In this document: positions 38,397-46,526 of the stretch, piece by piece | Layout of the letters: each line of letters starts with the position of its first letter | Numbering within the stretch: the first letter of the stretch is position 1 | Assembly (NCBI GenBank): GCA_963816785.1 | Contig: CAWFLL010000004.1 | Span: forward strand, 1,364,001-1,428,000 | DNA from: VRUE01 sp963816785 | Lineage (GTDB): Bacteria > Actinomycetota > Thermoleophilia > Solirubrobacterales > 70-9 | Reading direction: 5' to 3' | Length of the DNA: 64,000 nt | The notes under the pieces: model-generated | Database searches by the model: none | Seen by the model: only the letters and a program-made list of their open reading frames with translations | Told to the model about the DNA's origin: nothing | Position numbers and translations under genes: made by a program

Positions 38397-39182
38397 TCAT
38401 GAGAGGTCCGGCAGGCCCTCCTCCGGAGTCGAGGCCTCGGCGTGGGTCCGGCGCGGGATGCGGCCGGCCCGGCGGGCGGCGTTGCCGGCCTCGACGGCGC
38501 TGCGCAGGGCGGAGGCCATCGCGGTCGGGTCCTTGGCGCCGAAGATCGAGCTGGCGGCCATCACCGCGTCGCAGCCGAGCTCCATCGCCAGGGCCGCGTC
38601 GGAGGCGGTGCCGATGCCGGCGTCGAGGACAACCGGCACGGCTGCCCGCTCGGCGATGATCGCGATGTTGTAGGGGTTGCGGATGCCGGCGCCCGACCCG
38701 ATCGGGGAGCCGAGCGGCATCACCGCAGCGCAGCCGGCCTCCTCGAGCCGGCGGGCGAGGATCGGATCGTCATTGGTGTAGGGGAGGACGGTGAAGCCCT
38801 CGCCGACAAGGGTCTCGGCCGCGTCGAGCAGCTCGACCGCGTCCGGGTAGAGGGTGCGATCATCCCCGATCACCTCGAGCTTGATCCAGTCGGTGCCGAA
38901 GGCCTCGCGGGCGAGCCTCGCGGTGCGGACGGCGTCGCGGGCAGTGAAGCACCCGGCCGTGTTGGGCAGCGCCGCCAGGCCGAGGCGGTCGAGCACCTCC
39001 AGCACGGAGCCCTTGGCGTCGGGGTCGATGCGGCGCAGTGCCACGGTGACGATCTCGGCGCCAGAGGCGAGCAGCGCCTCCTCCATCTGCTCCAGCGAGC
39101 GAAATCCACCCGTCCCCGCGATCAGCCGCGAACGCCACTCGCGGCCTGCGAGGGTCCACGAGTCGGAGCGAGGGAGCGTCAT
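38397..39182 (-). CDS. thiG: Thiazole synthase
   Basis: Forms the thiazole phosphate of thiamine from deoxyxylulose phosphate, dehydroglycine and ThiS thiocarboxylate. The 261-residue TIM barrel has SRLIAGTGGFRSLEQM, LPNTAGCFTA, the Schiff-base lysine in DWIKLEVIGDDRTLYPD, MPLGSPIGSGAGIRN and VVLDAGIGTASDAALAMELGCDAVM. The ATG at 39182 overlaps the thiS stop. Third gene of thiO-thiS-thiG. Confidence 0.96.
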   Translation of the reverse strand: MTLPRSDSWTLAGREWRSRLIAGTGGFRSLEQMEEALLASGAEIVTVALRRIDPDAKGSVLEVLDRLGLAALPNTAGCFTARDAVRTARLAREAFGTDWIKLEVIGDDRTLYPDAVELLDAAETLVGEGFTVLPYTNDDPILARRLEEAGCAAVMPLGSPIGSGAGIRNPYNIAIIAERAAVPVVLDAGIGTASDAALAMELGCDAVMAASSIFGAKDPTAMASALRSAVEAGNAARRAGRIPRRTHAEASTPEEGLPDLS

Positions 39183-39436
39183 CGTCTGACTCCTCGCGAC
39201 CGAGCGACGACGAAGGCGTTGTGTCCTTCGGCTCCGCCCTGGATCGCCGCCAGCACCTCGACCTGCTGGCCCTCGCGGAGAGCGGTCGAGCCCCACTCGC
39301 TGCGGGGCACGACCTCGCCGTCGAGGGCGACGGCGAGCCCCCGCGCCTCCGGCTCGGCGCCGCTGAGGCGGATCGCGTCGGCGAGGGTCGCGCCGGGCGC
39401 GAGCTCGCGGGCGCTCCCGTTCAGCTCGATCCTCAT
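39179..39436 (-). CDS. thiS: Sulfur carrier ThiS with a 17-residue C-terminal extension
   Basis: Ubiquitin-fold sulfur carrier. The core MRIELNGSARELAPG, TLADAIRLSG, GLAVALDGEVVPRSEW and LREGQQVEVLAAIQGG is normal. The Gly-Gly needed for adenylation is at residues 67-68, where ThiS normally ends. Here 17 more residues (AEGHNAFVVARSRGVRR) follow before a stop overlapping thiG. No stop appears in any frame between the Gly-Gly codons and the thiG start, so a frameshift would not restore a normal end. The precursor would need proteolytic trimming. It overlaps thiO by 4 bases. Confidence 0.9.
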   Translation of the reverse strand: MRIELNGSARELAPGATLADAIRLSGAEPEARGLAVALDGEVVPRSEWGSTALREGQQVEVLAAIQGGAEGHNAFVVARSRGVRR

Positions 39437-40539
39437 CGCGCCGCCTGCACCATCTCTCCCGCCAGCAGCCCGGCCATCGTCTCGGCGGCGAGCGGCGCCA
39501 GCAGGATCCCATTGCGGAAGTGGCCGGTGGCCCAGAGCAGGCCCGCGACGGGGCTCGGGCCGATCCGGGGAAGGTTGTCGGGCGATCCGGGACGCAGTCC
39601 GGCGGCGGCCTCGATCAGCTCCATCTCGGCGACGTCGGGCAGCAGCCGGTATGCCTCGCGCAGCAGCTCATGGACCCCGCCGGCGGTGACCGCCGTGTCG
39701 AAGCCCAGCTCCTCGACGGTCGCGCCGACGATCAGCCGGCCGTCCTCGCGCGGCACCAGGTAGACCCGCTCGGAGGCGACGATCCGCTCGCATGGCGGCG
39801 GCTCGCTCCCGCGGGGGCCCAGCTCGAGGATCTGGCCCTTGACCGGACGGACCGGGGGACGCGCCCCCTCCGGCAACCAGGGGGCCTCGCCGGCGGACGC
39901 CCCGGTGGCGAGGACCACCGAGGCGGCATGAAGCTCCTCGCCGGCGGCTGTGCGGACGCCGGCGATCCGCTTGCCATCGAGGAGAGCGCCCTCGACCTCG
40001 GTTCCGGTCCAAAGCTCGACCCCCTCCCGCGCGAGTGCCGCCTGCAGCGCCACGGTCAGGGCGCGCGGGTCGATCGCGCTCTCCCCCGCGGCGAGCACGC
40101 CCCCATGGAAGGAGGGCGTCAGCCCGGGCTCCAGCTCCCGGCAGCGCCGCGGCGAGAGCCACTCGGCGTCGAGTCCGAGCGAGCGCTGCAGGTCGTGGAC
40201 TCGCCGCAGCTCCGCCGCCTCGTCGCCGTCGAGCGCCACGTGCAGGGCCCCGATCCGCCTGAACCCCGTCCTGACCCCGGCCGCCGACTCGAGCTCGGCG
40301 ACGAAGTCCGGGTAGAGCTCGGCGGCGGCGAGCGTCATCTGCAGCAGCTCCGGCTCACCGAAGGTCAGCTCCCCGACCGGCGCCAGCATCCCGGCCGCGA
40401 CCCGGGTCGCCCCCGCAGGCGGGCGAGACCGCTCCACCACGGCGACGCTCGCGCCTCGTTGCGCCGCGCGCCAGGCGCAACTGAGGCCGATCACACCGCC
40501 TCCGACGACCACCGCATCGAAACTCCGCTTCTCGCTCAA
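39433..40539 (-). CDS. thiO: Glycine oxidase
   Basis: FAD-dependent oxidation of glycine to the imine used by ThiG in aerobic thiamine synthesis. The 368-residue protein has FDAVVVGGGVIGLSCAW (FAD-binding GxGxxG type), RVAAGMLAPVGE, ESAIDPRALTVAL, GRLIVGATVEELGFD and ATGHFRNGILLAP. The TTG at 40539 is set by GGAGG 4 bases upstream, which forms the end of the TPP riboswitch region. First gene of the riboswitch-controlled operon. Confidence 0.93.
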   Translation of the reverse strand: MSEKRSFDAVVVGGGVIGLSCAWRAAQRGASVAVVERSRPPAGATRVAAGMLAPVGELTFGEPELLQMTLAAAELYPDFVAELESAAGVRTGFRRIGALHVALDGDEAAELRRVHDLQRSLGLDAEWLSPRRCRELEPGLTPSFHGGVLAAGESAIDPRALTVALQAALAREGVELWTGTEVEGALLDGKRIAGVRTAAGEELHAASVVLATGASAGEAPWLPEGARPPVRPVKGQILELGPRGSEPPPCERIVASERVYLVPREDGRLIVGATVEELGFDTAVTAGGVHELLREAYRLLPDVAEMELIEAAAGLRPGSPDNLPRIGPSPVAGLLWATGHFRNGILLAPLAAETMAGLLAGEMVQAAR

Positions 40540-40546
40540 CTTGCCT

Positions 40547-40640
40547 CCGCCGGCATTACCCGGATCAGGTCACACGGTCGGTGGCCTCGATGCCACCCTC
40601 TCAGCCTCGGGGCCAACACGGCCCCACCGGCTCCCGTACA
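40547..40640 (-). promoter_or_regulatory. TPP riboswitch (THI element) controlling thiO-thiS-thiG
   Basis: The minus-strand leader contains GCTGAGAGGGTGGCATCG and the hallmark ACCTGATCCGGGTAATGCC, followed by GGCGGAGGCAAG and the thiO TTG. The outer helix pairs GGGAGCCGG with sequence around GCCGGCGG. Because the thiO Shine-Dalgarno GGAGG lies in the 3' strand, ligand binding probably blocks translation initiation. Confidence 0.93.
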
Positions 40641-40674
40641 CCACGATGCTACCCCTCCGGCGGCTCGGTCAAGC

Positions 40675-40680
40675 CATAAT
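40675..40680 (+). promoter_or_regulatory. -10 element of thiE (leaderless)
   Basis: CATAAT stands 6 bases before ATG 40687. No Shine-Dalgarno is present. The gene is divergent from the riboswitch leader. Confidence 0.45.
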
Positions 40681-40686
40681 CGGGCC

Positions 40687-41373
40687 ATGAGCCTGGCACC
40701 CCCGGAGGCACTCGGCCCGCTGCGGCGGGAGCGGCTGCGCACGGCGCGGCTGTACTTCGTCTGCGACGCACTGCCGCGCGGCGAGGAGCCGGAGCCGCTG
40801 CTTCAGGCCGCCCTCACCGGCGGCGTCGACATCGTCCAGTTGCGCGAGAAGAAGCTCGACGAGGAGGCGATCGAGCGCTCGGCCCACACCTTCCGTCGCC
40901 TCTGCGACACCCACAGCGCCCTCTTCATCGTCAACGACGATCCCTTCCTGGCGCGCTCCTGCGACGCCGACGGCGTCCACCTCGGCCAGGACGACATGCC
41001 GGTGGAGAAGGCTCGCGAGCTCCTCGGCCCGGACGCGATCATCGGCCTCTCCACCCACTCCGAGCAGCAGATTGCCGCGGCGGCGGCGGCGCCGGTCGAC
41101 TACATCAGCGTCGGGCCGATCTGGGAGACGCCGACCAAACAGGGGCGGCCCGGGGTCGGCACCGGTCTTGTCGAGCACGCCGCGGGCAACGCCGCCCAGC
41201 CGTTCTTCGCGATCGGGGGCGTCGACCCGGGCAACGCCGCCGAGGTGATCGCAGCAGGAGCGAGGCGCATCGGCGCTGTTCGCGCCATCCGCGACTCCGA
41301 GACGCCCCAGGCAGCGGCCGAAGCCCTGCGCGATGCGCTGGCCGCGATCGGGCAGGGGGCGCCCGGTGGCTAG
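40687..41373 (+). CDS. thiE: Thiamine-phosphate synthase
   Basis: Joins the pyrimidine and thiazole moieties to give thiamine phosphate. The 228-residue TIM barrel has VDIVQLREKKLDEEAI, FIVNDDPFLARSCDADGVHLGQDDMP, IGLSTHS, DYISVGPIWETPTKQGRPGVG and FFAIGGVDPGN. The ATG at 40687 is the first start after CATAAT. It is transcribed away from the thiO operon, so unlike those genes it has no riboswitch in its own leader. Its end overlaps the next gene by 8 bases. Confidence 0.95.
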   Translation: MSLAPPEALGPLRRERLRTARLYFVCDALPRGEEPEPLLQAALTGGVDIVQLREKKLDEEAIERSAHTFRRLCDTHSALFIVNDDPFLARSCDADGVHLGQDDMPVEKARELLGPDAIIGLSTHSEQQIAAAAAAPVDYISVGPIWETPTKQGRPGVGTGLVEHAAGNAAQPFFAIGGVDPGNAAEVIAAGARRIGAVRAIRDSETPQAAAEALRDALAAIGQGAPGG

Positions 41374-41866
41374 GCGCAAGCGCAAGGACCGGCCCACCGG
41401 GCCGACACCCCGGGAGCGGATGGAAACCGGCTACGCCCGCGCCGAGGAGCGCAACCGCGAGGCGCGGGAGGCCCTCGAGCCGCTCGCCGAGGGCGCCCGG
41501 CCCCGGGTGGTGACGGTGGCGGCGGTGATCTCAGGCGTGATCGCCGCATCGATCGTCATCGGCTACCTGACCGGGGCCGAGGTCAACGGGGACAAACCGG
41601 AGCTCGCCCAGGTGCTGGCCCCCACCCTGTTGATGGGGACGATGGCGTGGGGCATGTGGCGGGCCCGCTATTGGGCCGTGCTCGGTTTCCAGATGATCCT
41701 GGTCCTGCTGATCTTCAGCGCCGTCTTCGGTCTCGCGGCGCAGGCGGCGAGCGTCGCCCAGGTGATCGCGACCCTCGGCCTGCTCGCCGTCGCCGGCACC
41801 TTTTTCTACTTTATGGTGAAGGCGATGGCCCGCATTCAGATGCCGACGCGGCAGCCCCGGGGGTGA
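41366..41866 (+). CDS. Small multi-pass membrane protein of unknown function
   Basis: A 166-residue protein. A very basic N-terminus (ARRKRKDRPTG) and a charged helix precede four hydrophobic segments: VTVAAVISGVIAASIVIGYL, LAPTLLMGTMAWGMW, WAVLGFQMILVLLIFSAVF and VIATLGLLAVAGTFFYFMV. No domain was recognised. The GTG at 41366 overlaps the thiE stop by 8 bases, and the end overlaps the next gene by 4 bases (GTGA). Confidence 0.75.
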   Translation: MARRKRKDRPTGPTPRERMETGYARAEERNREAREALEPLAEGARPRVVTVAAVISGVIAASIVIGYLTGAEVNGDKPELAQVLAPTLLMGTMAWGMWRARYWAVLGFQMILVLLIFSAVFGLAAQAASVAQVIATLGLLAVAGTFFYFMVKAMARIQMPTRQPRG

Positions 41867-42282
41867 CGGTGGCGCGCCTCGGCATCCCTAAGCTCGATCG
41901 CATAACGGCGCTCCCGTCCGACGCCGCCGACGCCCTGCGGCTGATTCCGCGGATCGTCGAGAACACCCAGGTCCTGCCCGGGCTGCGCGAGGACATGGCC
42001 CGCGTCGCCGAGGCGACGAGCGTGCTGGAGGGAATGGACGGGCGCATCGCCACGATCGAGCAGGCGATGCCGATGCTGGTCGAGGTGCAGAAGCATTTGG
42101 CGCGGCTGCCCGAGACGATCGAGCACCTCGACGAGGGGATCGAGCGCCTGAGCGGGGTGGTCGAGAAGATGATGGTCGCCCTCGAGACGCTCAACAAGAG
42201 CGTCGACACCCTGCACGGATCGGTCGAGCCGATGGGCCGCCTCGCCAACCGCGTCCCGGGCAAGAGAAAGGACCAGGCGTAG
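41863..42282 (+). CDS. Coiled-coil protein of unknown function
   Basis: A 139-residue, mostly helical protein with heptad-like repeats throughout (MARVAEATSVLEGMDGRIATIEQ, LPETIEHLDEGIERLSGVVEKM, LNKSVDTLHGSVEPMGRLANRV). It has no catalytic motif and no membrane segment. It resembles short actinobacterial proteins with apolipophorin-like helices, a comparison from memory. The GTG at 41863 overlaps the preceding membrane protein's stop, so the two are probably partners; a GTG at 41869 is also possible. Confidence 0.7.
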   Translation: MTVARLGIPKLDRITALPSDAADALRLIPRIVENTQVLPGLREDMARVAEATSVLEGMDGRIATIEQAMPMLVEVQKHLARLPETIEHLDEGIERLSGVVEKMMVALETLNKSVDTLHGSVEPMGRLANRVPGKRKDQA

Positions 42283-42309
42283 CTGGGGAACCGAGGGACT
42301 TTGGTTCTA

Positions 42310-42315
42310 TAGGCT
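42310..42315 (+). promoter_or_regulatory. -10 element of lpd (leaderless)
   Basis: TAGGCT is followed by 7 bases and the lpd GTG. No Shine-Dalgarno is present. Confidence 0.45.
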
Positions 42316-42322
42316 CAGCACC

Positions 42323-43690
42323 GTGGCGGATTCCTACGACGTGATCGTCATCGGCGGCGGCCCCGGCGGCTACGTGGCGGCGATCCGGGCGGCGCAGCTC
42401 GGCAAGAAGACGGCGGTGGTGGAGCGCGACAAGCCGGGCGGTCGCTGCCTCAACTACGCCTGCATCCCGGCCAAGACGGTCCTCCGCACCGCCGAGCTCT
42501 ACAACGAGGTCCGAAACGGGGCCGAGCTGGGCCTTGCCGTGAAGGACATCTCGATCGACTGGGACGCGCTCGAGAAGCGCCGCGCCTCGGTCTCCGAAGC
42601 GCTCTCCAACGGCGTGAGGATGTTCTGGGACAAAGGCAAGGTGAGGCTGATCGAGGGCCACGGCTCGCTCGACGGCGACGGCAACGTCAGGGTCGGCGAC
42701 GACGTCCACGAGGCCGGCACGGTGATCCTCGCCACCGGCTCGGTCGCGCTGCCGATCCCCGGCGTCGATTTCGGGGAGCGGGTCGTCGATACCTGGGGCG
42801 CCTGGTCGTTGCCCGAACAGCCGAAGAGGATCGCCGTCGTCGGCGCCGGGGCGTCGGGCGTGGAGATCGCCTCCGCCTACGGGCGCTTCGGGACCGAGGT
42901 GCTGCTGATCGAGATGCTCGACCAGATCCTCCCGGCCGAGGACAAGGACATGGCCAGGGTGGTCGAACGCGCCTTCAAGAAGCAGAACATCACGATCTCG
43001 ACCGGCAGCCCGGTTGAGGACGTCAAGGCCGGCAAGAGCTCGGTCAAGTTCAGCTACGGCGGGGAGTCGGCCGAGGTCGACCACCTGTGCGTCGCCGGTG
43101 GTCGCGGGCCCGACGTCGACCGCCTCGGCCTCAAAGAGGCCGGCGTGGAGCTGGAGGAGAACGGAAAGGTGAGGGTCGACGAGTTCGGGCGGACCTCGAA
43201 CCAGAAGGTGTACGCGATCGGCGACCTGGTCCATGCCAAGGCGCTCGCCCACAAGGCCTCCGAGGAAGGAGTGGTTGCGGTCGAACACGCCGCCGGGGAG
43301 CAGACCCACCCGGTCGACCAGAACCTGGTCGCCGGGGCGACGTTCTGCCATCCCCAGGTGGCCAGCGTCGGGCTGACCGAGGCGGCGGCCAAGGAGGCCG
43401 GCCACGATGTGAAGGTCGGCAAGCAGAAGCTGGGCGGAGTCGGCGGCGCCACGGTCTATGACGACAAAGAAGGCCTGGTGAAGCTGGTCGTGGACTCGAA
43501 GTACGGCGAGATCCTCGGAGCCCACATCGTCGGCAACCGTGCCTGCGACATGATCGCCGAGCTGGTCGCGACGATGGCGCTCGAGGGCGGCTACCAGGAG
43601 CTGGCGGAGATGCCGCACCCCCACCCAACGATCTCCGAGGCGATCCTCGACGCCGCCCGTGCCGTCGACGGTTGGGCGATCCACGCCTAG
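42323..43690 (+). CDS. lpdA: Dihydrolipoyl dehydrogenase (E3)
   Basis: Reoxidises dihydrolipoamide on the E2 component, passing electrons to NAD. The 455-residue protein has FAD-binding VIVIGGGPGGYVAAIRA, redox cysteines 42 and 47 in GRCLNYACIPAK, the NAD-binding RIAVVGAGASGVEIASAY, the second FAD region KVYAIGDLVHAKALAH, and the C-terminal catalytic His-Glu (PHPHPTISEAI). The active-site sequence is CLNYAC, where many enzymes have CLNVGC. The start GTG 42323 is 7 bases after TAGGCT. It opens the pyruvate dehydrogenase gene group. Confidence 0.95.
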   Translation: MADSYDVIVIGGGPGGYVAAIRAAQLGKKTAVVERDKPGGRCLNYACIPAKTVLRTAELYNEVRNGAELGLAVKDISIDWDALEKRRASVSEALSNGVRMFWDKGKVRLIEGHGSLDGDGNVRVGDDVHEAGTVILATGSVALPIPGVDFGERVVDTWGAWSLPEQPKRIAVVGAGASGVEIASAYGRFGTEVLLIEMLDQILPAEDKDMARVVERAFKKQNITISTGSPVEDVKAGKSSVKFSYGGESAEVDHLCVAGGRGPDVDRLGLKEAGVELEENGKVRVDEFGRTSNQKVYAIGDLVHAKALAHKASEEGVVAVEHAAGEQTHPVDQNLVAGATFCHPQVASVGLTEAAAKEAGHDVKVGKQKLGGVGGATVYDDKEGLVKLVVDSKYGEILGAHIVGNRACDMIAELVATMALEGGYQELAEMPHPHPTISEAILDAARAVDGWAIHA

Positions 43691-43755
43691 ACCGCTGCAA
43701 GCCTGGCGCATATCGGAGTCCTCGTCCGCCGATCTGCTTGGCTTTCGCGGTCTAC

Positions 43756-44340
43756 ATGGGTCGTGTCACCTTCTACTTCGATCTGGGGAGCCCCTACGCG
43801 TACCTCACCGCCGAGCGGATCAGCGGCGTGTTCAGCGAGGCGGGCCTGGAGCAGCCGGAGTGGCAGCCGATCCTGCTCGGGGGTCTGTTCCAGCGCTTCG
43901 GCCGCGACTCGTGGGCTAACGGCCCGGGCCGCGAGGAGGGGCTCGCGGAGGTCGAGCGGAGGGCATCCAAATATGGGTTGCCACCGCTGACCTGGCCACA
44001 GCCATTCCCCGGCAACACCCTGTTTGCGATGCGGGCGGCGACGTTCGCCAAGCAGACCGGCCGCACCGTCTCCTTCGCCCTCGCCGCCTTCCGCCAGGCG
44101 TTCGCCGCTGGGCGTGACCTGAGCGACCCGGACAACGTGATGATCGCCGCCGCCGCCTGCGAGCTGCACCCGCGGGCGCTGGAGAAGGCCGCGGGGACCG
44201 ACGGGGTCAAGGGCGCCCTGCGCGAGGCGACCGACGCCGCGGCCGAGCTGGGCGTGATCGGAGTCCCCTCGTTGCTCGTCGGCGAGGAGGTCTTCTGGGG
44301 GGACGACAGAGTCGAGGAGGCAGTCGCAGTGGCAAGCTAA
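43756..44340 (+). CDS. DsbA/GST-kappa family protein, 2-hydroxychromene-2-carboxylate isomerase-like
   Basis: A 194-residue thioredoxin-fold protein. It begins VTFYFDLGSPYAYLTAERI, where SPYAY replaces the CxxC of DsbA. That serine variant is the hallmark of the HCCA isomerase/GST-kappa group, which is glutathione-dependent in proteobacteria. The cis-Pro segment is GVIGVPSLLVGEEVFWGDDRVEE, normal for the family. ATG 43756 gives the family N-terminus. It lies between lpd and pdhA in the same direction with 9 bases to pdhA. Its role there is unclear. Confidence 0.8.
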   Translation: MGRVTFYFDLGSPYAYLTAERISGVFSEAGLEQPEWQPILLGGLFQRFGRDSWANGPGREEGLAEVERRASKYGLPPLTWPQPFPGNTLFAMRAATFAKQTGRTVSFALAAFRQAFAAGRDLSDPDNVMIAAAACELHPRALEKAAGTDGVKGALREATDAAAELGVIGVPSLLVGEEVFWGDDRVEEAVAVAS

Positions 44341-44343
44341 GGT
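44338..44343 (+). promoter_or_regulatory. Possible -10 element of pdhA
   Basis: TAAGGT overlaps the stop of the preceding gene and lies 6 bases before the pdhA GTG. Because it includes a stop codon, chance is more likely than at the other sites. Confidence 0.3.
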
Positions 44344-44349
44344 CAGGGC

Positions 44350-45537
44350 GTGGCCGTTCTGCCCGATGCATCCACCTGTTACGAGCTGCTGCGGCAGATG
44401 ACGCTGATCCGCCGCTTCGAGGAAGAGGCGGGGCGCCAGTATCAGCGCGCCAAAGCAGGGGGTTTCCTGCACCTGGCGATCGGCGAGGAGGCGACGATCG
44501 TCGGCACCACCTCGGTGATGCAGGAGGACGACTACCTGATCGGCGCCTACCGCACCCACGGCCACGCGATCGCGCGCGGCACCGACCCCAAGCGGGTGAT
44601 GACTGAGCTGTTCGGCCGGGTCGACGGGACAAGCGGCGGACGCGGCGGCTCGATGCACGTCTTCGACCGCGAGCGGCGGTTCATGGGCGGCTACGGGATC
44701 GTCGGCGGCAGCCTGCCGATCGCCGCCGGCCTGGCGCTCGCCTCCGAGTACCGCAGCGAAGACAACGTGACCGTCTGTATGTTCGGCGACGGCGCCTCCA
44801 ACACCGGCAACTTCGGCGAGACGATGAACCTGGCGGCGCTCTGGAAGCTCCCCGTTTTCTTCCTCGTCGAGAACAACCTCTACGGGATGGGCACCTCGAT
44901 CGAGCGCCACTCGGCCCAGACCGACCTCTCGAAGAAGGCGGAGGGCTACGGCGTGCCGGGAGAGCGGGTCGACGGGATGGACGTGATCGCGGTCCGCGAG
45001 GGCGTCGGCGAGGGGATCCGGCTAGCCCGTGAAGAGCGCCGCCCGACCCTGCTCGAGGCCTTCACCTACCGCTACCGCGGCCATTCCGCCGCCGATCCGG
45101 AGGTCTACCGGGAGCGCGAGGAGGTCGACGAGTGGCGGCAGAAGGACCCGATCGAGACCTTCGCGCGGCGCTGCGTCGAGGAGGGGGTGCTCGGCGAGCG
45201 GGAGGTGCAGGAGGTCCGCGACAAGGCCGAGGAGCAGGTGAAGGCGGCGGTCGAGTTCGCCGAGGCGTCGCCCGAGCCGGCGCTCGACACCCTTTACGAG
45301 AACCTCTACGTGCTCGACGGCGCCGCCGGCTGGTACGCCGTCGACGAGCGCAGCCCCGAGCCGCACCGGGGAGAGCGCGAGGAGGAGGCGATGCCGGAGA
45401 CCGCGCGCGAACTGGCCGAGGCGGGGGCTGCCTACGCGGGCCAGCCCGACGGACCGCGCCCCAACCCGGCCGAGCAGGGCGACGTTGAGGAGGGGTCCGC
45501 GCCGGAGGTGGCGTCCGAGCCGGAGGAGGGCGGCTGA
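44350..45537 (+). CDS. pdhA: Pyruvate dehydrogenase E1 alpha subunit
   Basis: TPP-dependent decarboxylation of pyruvate with PdhB. The 395-residue protein has IRRFEEEAGRQYQ, GFLHLAIGEEA, YRTHGHAIARGTDP, GGRGGSMHVFD and the TPP/Mg motif GDGASNTGNFGETMN closing in VENNLYGMGT. It ends with an additional acidic, Pro/Glu-rich tail of roughly 50 residues after the conserved fold. The GTG at 44350 is the start; the stop overlaps pdhB (TGATG). The related branched-chain and acetoin E1 subunits cannot be excluded. Confidence 0.92.
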   Translation: MAVLPDASTCYELLRQMTLIRRFEEEAGRQYQRAKAGGFLHLAIGEEATIVGTTSVMQEDDYLIGAYRTHGHAIARGTDPKRVMTELFGRVDGTSGGRGGSMHVFDRERRFMGGYGIVGGSLPIAAGLALASEYRSEDNVTVCMFGDGASNTGNFGETMNLAALWKLPVFFLVENNLYGMGTSIERHSAQTDLSKKAEGYGVPGERVDGMDVIAVREGVGEGIRLAREERRPTLLEAFTYRYRGHSAADPEVYREREEVDEWRQKDPIETFARRCVEEGVLGEREVQEVRDKAEEQVKAAVEFAEASPEPALDTLYENLYVLDGAAGWYAVDERSPEPHRGEREEEAMPETARELAEAGAAYAGQPDGPRPNPAEQGDVEEGSAPEVASEPEEGG

Positions 45538-46526
45538 TGCCGACGCTGCGGATGCGAGAAGCGCTGCGCGACGCGATGGCGGAGGAGATGCGCCGCGACG
45601 AGTTGGTCTTCGTCATCGGCGAGGACGTCGGAGTCTTCCAGGGCGCCTTCAAGGTGACCGAAGGCCTGCTGGACGAGTTCGGTGAGCGGCGGGTCCGCGA
45701 CACCCCGATATCCGAGAACACGATCGTCGGCACCGGGATCGGGGCGGCGATGGCGGGCCTACGCCCCGTCGTCGAGCTGATGACCGTCAACTTCTCACTG
45801 CTGGCGCTCGATCAGATCGTCAACCATGCCGCCGCAATCCCATACATGTTCAACGGCCAGGCCCGGGTGCCGATGGTGATCCGGATGCCCGGCGGCGGCG
45901 GCCACCAGCTCGGCCCGACCCACTCCCACAGCTTCGAGTCACTCTACCTCCAGGTCCCCGGCCTGCTCGTCGCCTGCCCCTCGACGCCCGCCGACGGCAA
46001 GGCGCTGCTGAAGGCGGCGATCCGCGACGACAACCCGGTCGTCTTCATCGAGCACGAGAGCCTCTACGGGCGCCGCGGCGAGGTCGCCGAGGACAGCGAC
46101 AGGGTGCTCGGCTTCGGCGAGGCCGCGATCAGGCGCGAGGGCGGCGACGTGACGATCGTCGGGATTCTCAAGATGGCGCATGTGGCCGAGGACGCGGCGC
46201 GGGCGCTCTCGCACGAGCATGGGATCGAGGCGGAGGTAATCGATCCGCGTACCCTGCGCCCGCTCGACCTCGACACGATCCTCGAGTCGGTCCGCAAGAC
46301 GAACCGGGCGGTGATCGTCGAGGAGGGGTGGCCGCACGGCGGGGTCGGCGCAAACCTCTCCGCCCTGATCACCGAGCAGGCCTTCGACCATCTCGACGCA
46401 CCGGTGCAGCGCGTGACGGGAGCCGACGTGCACATGCCCTACTCGAGGCGCCTCGAGCAGGCCGCGATCCCGCACACCGAGCACGTCGTCAAGGCCGCGC
46501 TCGCGACGCTGGAGGGCTCGATCTGA
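45537..46526 (+). CDS. pdhB: Pyruvate dehydrogenase E1 beta subunit
   Basis: A 329-residue E1 beta. It has LRMREALRDAMAEEMRRDELVFVIGEDVG, DTPISENTIVGTGIGAAMAGLRPV, RMPGGGGHQLGPTHS and IDPRTLRPLDLDTI, and VIVEEGWPHGGVGANL near the C-terminus. It pairs with PdhA to form the alpha2-beta2 E1. Start and stop both overlap neighbours by one base, so pdhA-pdhB-pdhC are translated as a unit. Confidence 0.95.
   Translation: MPTLRMREALRDAMAEEMRRDELVFVIGEDVGVFQGAFKVTEGLLDEFGERRVRDTPISENTIVGTGIGAAMAGLRPVVELMTVNFSLLALDQIVNHAAAIPYMFNGQARVPMVIRMPGGGGHQLGPTHSHSFESLYLQVPGLLVACPSTPADGKALLKAAIRDDNPVVFIEHESLYGRRGEVAEDSDRVLGFGEAAIRREGGDVTIVGILKMAHVAEDAARALSHEHGIEAEVIDPRTLRPLDLDTILESVRKTNRAVIVEEGWPHGGVGANLSALITEQAFDHLDAPVQRVTGADVHMPYSRRLEQAAIPHTEHVVKAALATLEGSI

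Noticed and set aside
42191..43711. A 506-codon open frame opposite lpd
   Set aside because: Antisense to dihydrolipoyl dehydrogenase. Composition is that of a reverse-complement shadow.
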